Source of the DNA: Ischnura elegans
Lineage: Eukaryota; Arthropoda; Insecta; Odonata; Coenagrionidae
Direction: 5' to 3'
DNA length: 64,000 nt
Assembly: GCF_921293095.1 (NCBI RefSeq)
Contig: NC_060246.1
Span: 13,286,001 to 13,350,000, forward strand
The notes beneath the pieces were generated by a model, which was given only the letters and a program-made list of their open reading frames with translations, did not search any database and was not told the origin of the DNA. The position numbers were made by a program, and so were the translations under genes. Of this stretch, positions 1-10,152 are shown one piece after another (the first letter of the stretch is position 1; each line of letters opens with the position of its first letter).

Positions 1-835
1 AAAGAGAGCGTCAACGAATGTTGTCAAAAAGAAATAGAGCGACAAGGAGTTTTGTAAAAAAAGAAAAAGAGCGACAAGGAATGTTGTCAAAAAAAAGCGA
101 CAAAGAATGTTGTCAAAAAAAAGCGACAAGAAATGTTGTCAAAAAAAAAGAGCGACAAGGAATTTTGTCAAAAATTAGAGCGAAAAGGAATATTGTCAAA
201 AAAAAGGTCGACAAGGAATGTTGTCAAATAAAAAACAACGACAAGGAATGTTGTCACTAAAGAAAGGGCGACAAGGCCTTTTGTAAAAAAAAAGCGACAA
301 GGAATGTAAAAAAAACAGCGACAAGGAATTTAGTCAAAAAAAAGAGCGAAAAGAAATGTTGTCAAAAAAAAGGGCGACAAGGAAAGTTGTCAAAAAAAAG
401 AGCGGCTAAAAATGTTGTCATAAAAAAAGAGCGACAGGGAATGTTGTAAAAAAAGAAGAAGAGCGACAAGAAATGTTGTAAAAAAAAGAGCGAAAAGGAA
501 TATTGTTAAAAAAAAAGGTCGACAAGGAATGTTGTCAAATAAAAAGGTACGACAGGGAATGTTGTCACAAAAAAAGGGTAAAAGGTATGTTGTCAAAAAA
601 AAAGCGACAGGGAATGTTGTCAAAAAAAAGAGCGGCAAGGAATTTAGTCAAAAAAAAGAGCGAAATGTAATGTTGTCAAAAAAATGGGCGACAAGGAATG
701 TTGACAACAAAAGAGCGACAAGGTATTTTGTCACAAAAAAAGAGCGACAAGGAATGCTCTCAAAAAAAATAAGACCGACAATGAATGTTGTCAAAAAAAA
801 ACGGGCGACACAAGGAATGAATTGAGACAAGGAAT
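1..835. repeat. Tandem array with a ~29-bp unit (satellite A)
   Basis: About 28 imperfect copies of a unit built around GACAAGGAATGTTGTC followed by an A-run and GAGC. The array enters from the left edge and stops near 835. The core is itself an inverted repeat (GACAA, six-base loop, TTGTC), so each unit can fold into a small hairpin. Copies differ by substitutions and by A-run length. Open frames through it (for example 18-260 and 529-825) are artefacts of a stop-poor repeat and are not genes. Confidence 0.93.
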
Positions 836-837
836 GA

Positions 838-2412
838 ACAAATAATTAAATTTTGATTGTGAATTGAAAATCGTTGTTATAAACACGATGTTACTGCGAA
901 TAGGTACTATAGAAAAAAATTAACATTGTGATTTGGAATTGAAAATCGTTGTTCTGAACGCGATTTTACTGCGAATAGATGGATCAGAAAAAAATTAAAA
1001 TTTTGATTTGGTATCGAAAATCGTTGTTTTAAACGCCATTTCAATGCGAAGAAATAATAAGTGAAAATTTTGATTTGGAATTGAAAATCGTTGTAATAAA
1101 CGCAATTTCACTGCGAAGAAATAAAAAGTGAAAATTGTGACTGGGAATTGAAAATCGTTGTTATAAACCGCGATTTTACTGCGAAAAAAAAATAAAAATT
1201 GTGATTTTTAATTGAAAATCGTAGTTCGGAACGCTATTTCACTTCGAAGAGATAAAAATTGAAATTATGATTTTGAATTGATAATCATTTTTATAATCAC
1301 GATTTCACTGTGAATAAATAAAAAATTTAAATTTTGATTTTGCATTGCAAATCGTAGTTATAAACGCGATTTCACTGTGAATAGATAAAAAATTAAAATT
1401 GTGATTTGGAATTGAAAATCGTTGTATAAACGCGATTTCGCTGCGAAGAGATAAAAAATCAAAACAATGATTTTTAATTCATTATCGTATTTATAATCGC
1501 TATTTATCCGTGAATAAATAAAAAATTGAAATTTTGATTGGCAATTGAAAATCGTTGTTATGAACGCGATTTCACTTTTAGATAAAAAATTAAAATTGTG
1601 ATTTGGAATTAAATTCGTTGTTAAATCGCGATTTCATTGTGGATAGAAAAAAAATTAAAATTGTGATTTGGAATGAAAATCGTTGTTATAAACGCAATTT
1701 CACTGTGAATAAATAAACAATTAAAATGTTTATTGGGAATTGAAAATCATTGTTATAAACGCGATTTTAGTGCGAATAGATAATAAATTGAAAATTGTGA
1801 TTTAGAATTGAAAATCGTTGTTATAAATACGATTTCACTGCGAAGAGAAAAACATTTAAAATTGTGATTTTGAATTGAAAATCGTTGTTATGAACGCGTT
1901 ATTACTGCGAAAGGGTAAAAAATGAAAGTTGTGATTTGTAATTGAAAATCGTTGTTGTGGACGCGATTTCATTGCGAAGAGATGAAAAATTAAAAATTGA
2001 TTTGGAATTTAAAATCTTTGTATAAACGCAATTTCCCTGCGATTAGGTAAAAGATTTAAATTGTTATTTTGAATTGAAATTCGTTGTTATAAACGCGATT
2101 TTACTGCGAAGAGATAAAAATTAAAATTGTGATTTTGAATTGATAATCGTTGTTACAAACGCGATTTCACTGCAAAGAGGTAAAAAATTGAAATTGTGAT
2201 TTGGAATTGAAAATCGTTGTTATAAACGTAATTTCGCTGCGATTAGAAAAAAATTAAAATTGTGATTTGATATTGAAAATCGTTGTTATAAACGCGATTT
2301 CACCCTGAAGAAATAAAAAATTAAAATTGTGATTTGATATTGAAAATCGTTGTTATAAACGCGATTTCACCCTGAAGAAATAAAAAATTATAATTGTGAT
2401 TTGGAATTGAAA
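838..2412. repeat. Tandem array with a ~67-73-bp unit (satellite B)
   Basis: About 24 diverged copies of a unit containing AATTGAAAATCGTTGTTATA, then AACGCGATTTCACTGCGAA and an A-rich spacer. Within the unit AAAATCG and CGATTTT are inverted around the TTGTTATAAACG loop. The last two complete units (starting near 2274 and 2341) are almost identical with a 67-bp period, unlike the older copies, which suggests recent unequal exchange at that end. It is unrelated in sequence to the array on its left. Confidence 0.92.
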
Positions 2413-3841
2413 TTCACTATTGATCTGTCGACCTATTTAACACGCTTTTACCATCTTCGTTTAACTCGCTTATATGAGCGACTAGGCCCCACATCCCTTT
2501 GTCCCTTCTTATCTTTGATGCGATGTATCACGGCCTCATCCTCCTCTCCCACTTCTACGGCAAATTCCTCGAAGTTGGGCAAAACTGACTATGAAGGAAA
2601 ACAGTTGACTCAGTTACATACATCCTGTGTTTTCAGTCTTAAAATTTTAAATTTAATTAAAAGCCGTGTAATTATTTCATCAAAATTATTGAGCAAATGA
2701 TTGAGAGAACAGAATATTCGGCTCCCGCTGAACTTCTTCGATGAAAATGCATTACTCGTAAATAGCTTATAAAATTTCTCTTACTAACTACTTTATTTCG
2801 AAGTCTAATAAATATATTACCGTTGAAGTTTTCTGCTGTTTATTTAGTTCCTGCTTTCGGATTAAAAAGATTTGTAACCATCGAATTACTTACGTGTGGT
2901 AATTTTCACTTCAAAAAAACGCTTATGACGAAATTATGTTAATTTGCATTCGGATTTATCACGAAGTAATATGAAATCTATGCAGAAGCTAATGAGCTTA
3001 GTGTTAATTTGTTCGTCACTGTACCAATCTTAATGAAATCCGATCACTAGAAATCATTGACATAAATTCCCGAAAATGGATCATGCTTAATGACGATTTT
3101 TTAAATAGATAAAACGAGATAAGCGACCTATCTCCCCCTACAAGCATTTTTGGGGGATAGCTGACAAACGTACCTTATTTTAGAGTCGCGTTTATTGCAA
3201 AAGTAATAGAAACATTAATTATGGAGTCCCCTTGTTTAGACTGATGGGATTTATGTGTAGGCCATTGGACCCATATTCGACTACGTGATTGCGCCTTGGG
3301 TTAATCACCTTTTTCAAGCTTACCTACAACTTGAACAACCATGGCTTGCCCCCCCCCCCTAGTTTTGATCCTGGGTACGCCCTTGGGGTGTTACGGAGAT
3401 CACAATCTGCAATAAATGGATACCGTGCCGTGACATCATGCGTGGGCGCTCCGATGACGTCCAGTTTTCAACCAGACAATGAAGAGCAATTTTTAAAGAC
3501 TCATATCTCAGCTAAAAAACATTATTCATCCGCGATATTTACGGCGAGTACATTTGAGGTAGAGACCTCCTTATTCTAAAACTTAAAAAAAATTGTTCAT
3601 GTTCCCCATTGATACAAGGTTTGACTCTATCTGCTACATGCAGCCATAATAGGTCTCTAGACAAAATATTAATATCCCTTCAAATACTAACAAAAAATTG
3701 TAAAATATAGTAAAATTGTCATAAAGGCCACTTTAACGCACTTATTTCACATATTTTCTTAAGAATTTACAAAAGAAATGACCGAAACAGTTCCAAAAAC
3801 ACACCCACTTCAAAACGTAATTCCATTGGCCAGCCGGAAAG
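2413..3841. other. Unassigned intergenic DNA
   Basis: No supported gene. The frames at 2401-2700 and 3289-3579 lack recognisable domains. A C-run at about 3349-3360 followed by a TTTTGATCCTGGGTACGCCC segment looks like an end of an hAT-type MITE, but no partner end was found. Otherwise AT-rich DNA with no tandem structure seen. Confidence 0.5.
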
Positions 3842-3860
3842 TGACGTCAGCTCATGCAAT
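3842..3860 (+). repeat. Left copy of a 19-bp inverted repeat (THAP-transposon type end)
   Basis: TGACGTCAGCTCATGCAAT. Its exact reverse complement lies at 14775-14793, next to a THAP-domain fragment. It begins with the same TGACGTCA as the ends of the ISL2EU-like element at 54231-58963. Interpreted as the left terminus of a related element that has been filled with later insertions. No target duplication was recognised outside the pair. Confidence 0.45.
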
Positions 3861-5101
3861 CGTGTGGGAAATCCAGTGGCGTTGTGCATTGTTACCAAAT
3901 TTCTCGGTTTATTTAACGACTTTAAGTGAGGTTTTATCGTAAAAAGCAAACGCCACCGAACCTGGTTTCACCGAGGCTGACACCGGAAACTTGCCGAAAA
4001 TTACAACGGCAGCAATGTTTACTTACCCAGTCAGCACAAAAAATATTTTACCCCATTATAACCCAAATTTTAAACGGGTAAAATTGTTAACGGGTTAATT
4101 GTTAATGGGTAACCTGCATGGTAACGGGTAAAATATCTGTAAATTTAAGTGGTAAAATTCGGGTAATTTCATGGTAAAACACGGGTAAAATTTGTACTTA
4201 TTCCGGGTAAAACTTCCCGATGCGACATCAGAGCCATCTGTGGAGCTTCAAAGTAAACATGACGACACTTCCTCTATTGGTGCTATTGTGAACTAACAGT
4301 ACCTAATTGCAATTCGCTATAGACATTCATATGCACGATAAATGGACGAAATCGACATTGATATTGAAAAATAACTGTTTATTGAATGACGAAAAGTAAC
4401 TACATATACAAACACGGCATATATAAGGAAATAACCACTTGGTGAAAGAGAAATAATAACAAAAATAAAACCCACATTCATGAGGACATACGTATTCGAA
4501 GAAAGAGAGATGACTGAAATAAAAGTTATGTTTTAAGAGGAATTGCCAATTTGATTTCTTTTAAAATAGAAGTAATGTTAAACTTAGAACTAATTTCCTT
4601 CCGTTAAGCACTTAGTGACAACAGCTTCCACACCGAACTCCTAATGGCATGCTTACGAGGAAACAATTCACCCAAACAAGAATCCTAAAAACTGCTTTTC
4701 CAAAGTTTTTCACCTGAAATTTTCAATGAAATCAGTGTAAATAAAGAGCTCTATACTTTAGCAGAGGTTGAGGGAACCAAATTTCAGTTATATTGGTTAT
4801 TAAAAGTATATTGCCTCACCATGGCGTCACAACAAGAAGTGATGCAACTCTTTTCAACTGAATTATATTCAACTATTTTCAGCATTGCATCAGACAACTT
4901 AGTTTAGTTTACTTCATGCTCCAGTAATAGATAGAAATTATAATTACCAGGCACGTTACATCGGCACTTGTAGTCGCGTTCATGTTCCTTCTTCATTGTT
5001 TACTTGTTCACTCGTACGTTATAGTCCACTAGTCGCAACCCAAGTAGCCATGAATATCGGCTAAATATTGGTCCAATATAGACTTCAGATTGATATATCG
5101 G

Positions 5102-5715
5102 CCCCTCATTGCCATCATTCTGCCAATGTTGGCCCGATATTGGCATCCTATATAGGACCGACATCATCTGCTGATGTTATGTTATGAGTAAAAAATCTAA
5201 GTGCCGATAAGATCATGTTTTAAAATGCAATTCATTAAGTATGTAAACTGTTAAACAGTAGGTCAAGAATTGTTTTGCTCACTTTGGACTTAACCATTTT
5301 TTTGGCCCAGCCTATTTTCCCCTCATTGCCATCATTCTGCCAATGTTGGTCCCATATAAGCAGCCTATATAGGACCGACATCATCTGCTGATGTTATGTT
5401 ATGAGTAAAAAATCTAAGTGCCAATAAGATCATGTTTTATTTATTTATTTATTATTTATTTTTCACATCCCCCGTAAACAGCACATAACGGCCTTTTAAA
5501 ACGAGTGTTTCCAATATGAACAAATTACAACACAAACATCCATGCCCTGGATAGGGATCATCTACCCAGGCGGGATTCGAACCCACGACCTACGGTTTGG
5601 CAGGCGAGGACTTTACCCCACCGCCACCGTTAAAATGTAATTCATTAAGTATGTAAACTATTAAACATTAGGACAAGAATTTTTTTACTCACTTTGGACT
5701 TAACCATTTTTGTGG
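5102..5715. repeat. Two-copy direct duplication inside the nested element
   Basis: Copy 1 (5102-5300) and copy 2 (5319-5715) share the block from CCCCTCATTGCCATCATTCT through TTTGGACTTAACCATTTT. Copy 2 is longer because a SINE (5437-5630) was inserted into it. The uninterrupted copy 1 gives the pre-insertion sequence. Confidence 0.85.
5437..5630 (-). mobile_element. tRNA-derived SINE
   Basis: Read on the minus strand it starts CGGTGGCGGTGGGGTAAAG (A-box region, about 5604-5630). It then has a canonical B box GGGTTCGAATCCC (5572-5584), an unrelated body, and an AAATAAATAAT-type tail at 5437-5463. The tRNA-like head plus short tandem tail identifies a tRNA-derived SINE. Comparison with the uninterrupted duplicate copy shows that it is an insertion, with a few T/A bases duplicated at the junction. 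Confidence 0.8.
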
Positions 5716-7454
5716 CATAGTGAAAAATTGCTTCTGAAACAGATATTGATGAAGCAGTAAAGTATCTTTTGTTTCAAAAACACTCTTTGAAATATGATTT
5801 TAATTTTTTTTAATCCATTGGAGCGATGGAATGTATTTGGTACTTCTCCCAGTGGTGAATATTACTCAAGCCATCAGTACGCTTTTCCCATTCCTGAATG
5901 CCTATTTTCAAACTCCCGCTCGTAGTTTAAAAGTATCGACCTACCGGCTACCATCGATCTAATCGTATATCGATTGCCATCGATAGAAAATGTCCACTAT
6001 TTTGCTGTTTCCTGCCACCGCATGCCACAATTGCATCAACTTGCTTAATGACTATGACTATTACCTTAGGATGCAAAGTTATAGTGATTTAATGAGTGTT
6101 ACTGTGATCCAAATCAAGTTGCAATCATGTGCATTGAGCTGCGAATCAATGGTTATCTGACAGTGCGGTGTTTTGTTTACATTCTGTGTACTTCTATATC
6201 ACTAGAAAGGGTTTCGACCATTGAGATTCTTTTACTAGCTTCATCAGAACTGGGTGAGTAGATTTTTTTGTATTGAAATTCATACTAGGCAGCATTTATA
6301 TCCATAATATTGTGAACCATTTTTACCTTGTGGACTTCTTGATTGTTTGTTGTCTGCGCAATTAACTTGTAGACTAGGGTTTCAACTTTAACAAGTAATC
6401 AGATATTATCCTAGCGTTAAAACCAACAGCTTACTTAATATCAAATCATATATTTACTGTGAACGTGCGATTCCTCCTAGCTAGAATCTGTACAATAGAG
6501 ATGCAGTAGTCCATTGACAAAATTCCTGCCTTGAGGCACCGCGCTTTCGCAGAAAACATGTTTTGCGAAAATAATACGGTTTTTATTTTATCCCAATGAC
6601 TGATTCCTACAGGAAATTTTAATAGGAAGGCAACGATTTCGCTCATGGCGCATGAGGCATAGTTGTTGAGAATAATTAAATTTAAAAACTAAAGAATGCC
6701 TATAATAATGCTCAGTAAAATTTTGAAATTTGGTAAACTTGAAGAAAAACCTGATGGCTGCAGTGTTTTTAAGATTCATTTGGTGTCAAACTCTTCGAGT
6801 TGCCATAATTCTAACGCAAAAAACGTCCGAAAATTGCATTAAGAAATTGGTCGGTAGAAAATATTTTCTAATTGATGACCGGAATCACTTTAAAATGCAA
6901 TGATCTGTCCCAGAGTTATTTAAGTTTAAGTCTGCAAGAGTTTGGCGTGGGCAAAACATATTCTAGAAATCCACTTGGTGGAAATGGTTCAAGATGGAAT
7001 GAATATAAAATCTGGCTTATAGGAATTTTAATAATCTACTTATCTAGATGCTGCTGAAGCAAGTAAATAAGTTTGATACCCTCTCGAGGAATCTGGAAGG
7101 ATTCCTTAAAAGGCAAATGGAAAGAGACGAACATCCTTTCTTCTCTTGTTTTATTCCAAGGAATCACAAGTAAGTGTCAGCTGGTATAAAGTTATTGTCA
7201 TCGAAGCTGTTTCTTAGCTCACGAAATGTAATTTTGCTGTTCCACTTTTAATGGAGCAACTAGGAAAGTGTTAAACACATCCACTGATATGGATATTCTG
7301 GCCGGCATAAGCAAGATTTTGGCTGGTGCTAAAGACAGAGGAGACAGACATGAAAGAAGACTGTAAAAAACTGTGGTTCAGTAGTTTAGTTGTAGCAATA
7401 GAATGTTATTAAATATTACATTCACCTTAAAAGTGGTTTTTCGTTCCTACTCCT

Positions 7455-7815
7455 TCATTATCATCATCAAATCAATCTCAGTCTCTGCTATGACTGCTAT
7501 GTCATCCACTAATCGTAGCATACTAATTCTTTATTCCTGGATATTAACACCCAAGGCCTTTCCCTTGATTTCATTGATGGGCGTCACGATGTAAACATTA
7601 AATATTGCGGGGGACAATGCATACCCTTTTATCAATCCTTTAGCTATTCTTGCTTCTGCACAGTTAGGTCCACATTGTATCATAACTATTTGGTTTTTAT
7701 ACAAGATGTGCACAGGTCTAAGATCACTGTAGAGCACTCCAATACCATTCATGACAACAAATGCTATCATATTGATGTTTTTACTGGTTTTGGACACGTC
7801 TTGTTCAATTCTCAT
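7455..7815 (-). pseudogene. LINE reverse transcriptase fragment
   Basis: The minus-strand frame at 7815-7531 contains GLIKGYALSPAIFNVYI, a degenerate form of the LINE motif around GxxQGxxLSPxLFNxY. After a stop the same frame continues with LRLVDDIAVIAETE (7525-7465), in which the usual FADD catalytic box has become LVDD. There is no complete domain, so it is a dead fragment. It lies within the nested transposon, so it either inserted there or was captured. The LINE clade cannot be set. Confidence 0.7.
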
Positions 7816-8681
7816 TTGTCATTCTAAATATAGGTCCAGCATTTGCTGAAGAAAGCAGATCAATCAATATTGGGTTAGCACCAGTGAAGTGGGTAAATAT
7901 AGGCTGCCAATATCGGCAATAAGAGTGAAAACGTTATAATATGGCCATTGGCCCTATATTGGCCGTCAATATTGGTCCGGCAATGGCTGAAGAAAGCGGA
8001 GCAATATCGGTCCAATATTGGGTGAATGCCAGTACAGTGGGTAAATATAGTCTGGCATTATTGGGCCAATATGGGCTGCCAATATCGGCTAAAAAACGCA
8101 AAATGTTACATTTGGATATTGGCCCTATATTGGCAGATAATATAGGGCCGACATAAGAACACTGGCAGATAATATTGGTCCGACATAAGCCCGATATTGG
8201 GTGGCTACTTGGGAAATCGCAAGGGATCCAGAATAGCCAACTGTCAAGATTTGAACTCGACCTTTCATAAAATTTAAACGAAAATTATTATCCGATGAAA
8301 ATTAGTACTCTCCTCTATTTATTTACGAAAATAATCAGGTAATTTTTAAGTAATTGAATTTTTGTTAATGATCATAGCCTTTCATCGATAGCGTGTAGGT
8401 ATATAAAGTGAAACTATTTGCGAAAATAAATCGAAAATAGTTTGCAAAATATCACTACAGCGTCGCTGTGGTTATATTGAACTTTACTTTTATTCTTTAA
8501 ACTTTTCTCAACCTCATACAATGAAATAAATTACTCACTTTATATTTTTTACACTCCGCTGTTGGCAATTCTGCACGCGAGTAATAACGTGGTAAAGAAG
8601 GGGTAAAGCTTACTGGGGTAAATTCGCCCCAAATTACCAGAAAATTTTCCGTCTAAATTATCTTTTGTGCTGACTGGGTTA

Positions 8682-9775
8682 CATAAGCAACAGAAATTGC
8701 TACATGCATGCTGAAAGACGGGGAGTGAAGATGCATAGCTATGGATATATGATATCACCGGCTCTTGTAGAGAACATATTAATGTGTTTATGAAATTTAA
8801 CAATGAAATTACATTTATAAAGGGTCGGACGAGGAGATTACGCTGACGACGCCATTGGCAGTCTAAACAGATGTTTATTGGTTGCGTGCAAATTATGCAC
8901 AATCAAAACGAATGTATCGCTCGAGCTCGTGTGTGCCCCGAGCACAACCTATTATGTGGAGGCACGAGTTTTTGAGGACGGTGAGGTGGAAGTTAACAGC
9001 CTTTCTTGCAATGATTGCATAGCTAGTTCTGAGAGCAGTTAAAGTATTATGTAAGTAGGGCTGGGCAAAATTGAAATGCACAATACCTGTGACTTGGGAG
9101 TTTGAAATCTAAAACAGTATTTGAAATACTTTTTGAAATAAAAAAACATTTGTAAGCCGGCCGGTCGACGGCCGACAGAGGGCTTCGGTAAATTTTTACA
9201 CCACCTTCCCTAGGTATTTCGCTGGAATCCTCATTCCATGGACAGGTGAAACTTATTTCAGTTCCAAAAAATGTCCTCAAAAAGCAAACCACGGCATCAC
9301 CTTATTCATTAATCTCCAGAATTTTCCCTACATAGTGAGCAACTGATTTTTTCTAGCCAGAATCCAATCTCCACTTTGAATGTTAGTCACCGAATTTGTT
9401 AAGCTTTTTCGACTCATGCTATCTTGTTTCAGGCATTAATACCATGTCGTCTACACCCTCCTCGTCAGAAGACATGATATCCAATGCCCTATCATAATCA
9501 ATCAACAAACTGAAGTAAGCTATCTTTATCAGATAAACCTTCAAAATAAGAGTTAATAAGACGACTCTAATTTAAAGACCTAGTTTTCGGTGTTTTGCAA
9601 CATTTATTTAAGAAATTTTAACGCGAACTGCCAGACAGAAACTAAAAGATTAACGCAAGAACTGTGAGACAGAAACTAAAAATTCAATCCACACTTCAAC
9701 CTCGTAGCCTGGGGTAAGTGCGACAGGGGGTCGCACTTACCCCAGGCAACGGGGTCACAATTGCCCCGGATGGTG
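8682..9775. other. Unassigned DNA with a possible hAT end and a perfect hairpin
   Basis: No gene is supported. TAGGGCTGGGCAAA near 9056-9069 resembles an hAT terminus, and TTGAAAT repeats follow it, but no opposite end was seen. A GC-rich palindromic stretch (GCCGGCCGGTCGACGGCC) lies near 9157. The hairpin at 9708-9746 is listed separately. Confidence 0.4.
9708..9746. repeat. Perfect 17-bp hairpin
   Basis: CCTGGGGTAAGTGCGAC (9708-9724) is separated by AGGGG from its exact reverse complement (9730-9746). A second smaller palindrome (CGGGG...CCCCG, about 9750-9770) follows. The gypsy element inserted 30 bp downstream. Confidence 0.9.
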
Positions 9776-9780
9776 GGAAT

Positions 9781-9826
9781 TGTTGGGGAGAGAGTATGAA
9801 GTTGCCGCCATGCCGCGACAAAGTAT
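9781..9826 (+). repeat. 5' LTR remnant (46 bp)
   Basis: It starts TGTTGGGGAGAG and matches the first 44 bp of the 3' LTR except for a 2-bp AG gain, then jumps directly to gag sequence. The rest of the LTR (including its poly-A signal), the primer-binding site and the start of gag are deleted. The intact target duplication shows that the deletion is internal. Confidence 0.9.
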
Positions 9827-9843
9827 AGTAGAGACGCCTCGTC

Positions 9844-10152
9844 ATGGAGCCCGAGCTGACATTCGAAAAAGCCTGTATTCTCGCCCAGGAGTTGGGGCAG
9901 GCTGAGTCTCAATCTCAGCTACTTCGAGCCGCGGTTCCGGCCGTCACTGCGCCATCGGAGGGTGTACTGAAGGTGGAACAAGGGCCGAAACCGGCGAGAA
10001 GCAGAGGACAACGAGGCGGCGCACCACAAGACGAGGAGGACAACAAAATCAACCCCGCTGCTGGCGATGCGGTAGAGGTCACAGCCCGGACTCCTGCGTG
10101 GTGCGGACGTGGGAATGCCGACGTTGCGGGAGGAAGGGTCACATCGCCAAGG
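9844..10152 (+). pseudogene. gag: gag remnant with two zinc knuckles
   Basis: The frame from 9844 has LTFEKACILAQELGQAE, typical of the region just before the nucleocapsid of K02A2.6-like gag proteins. The nucleocapsid is in a different frame: CWRCGRGHSPDSC (10059-10097) and CRRCGRKGHIAKVC (10113-10154) are two CCHC-type knuckles that would bind nucleic acid during packaging. The frames switch near 10040. Matrix and capsid regions are absent because of the internal deletion. The ATG at 9844 is probably not a native start. Confidence 0.8.

Larger units (their letters stand above)
5039..8216. mobile_element. Nested DNA element with CCCAAGTAGCCA ends
   Basis: CCCAAGTAGCCA at 5039-5050 is mirrored by TGGCTACTTGGG at 8202-8213. 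TCGCAA flanks the left end (5033-5038) and recurs at 8217-8222, leaving three extra A bases on the right, so the exact boundary is uncertain. Both ends are rich in ATATTGG/CCAATAT motifs (5065-5160 and 7850-8200), an array of subterminal half-palindromes. The interior holds a direct duplication, a SINE and a LINE reverse-transcriptase fragment. No transposase was recognised. Confidence 0.65.
4026..8678. mobile_element. DNA transposon, 4.65 kb, TTA target duplication (PIF/Harbinger-like)
   Basis: Terminal inverted repeats of 16 bp (CCCAGTCAGCACAAAA) are flanked by TTA at 4023-4025 and 8679-8681. The left end carries a cluster of GGGTAAA-type motifs (about 4070-4215) and the right end a few (about 8590-8640), typical of subterminal transposase-binding repeats. 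No transposase was recognised. Most of the interior is a second, nested element. The 3-bp TTA duplication suggests PIF/Harbinger, but the superfamily is an inference. Confidence 0.75.

Noticed and set aside
18-830. Lys-rich and Phe-rich frames of 60-98 codons on both strands.
   Set aside because: They run through the satellite A array, whose unit has few stops; no start context or domain.
1-2412. CRISPR-like spaced repeats.
   Set aside because: Repeats are contiguous satellites with no unique spacers, in a eukaryotic context.
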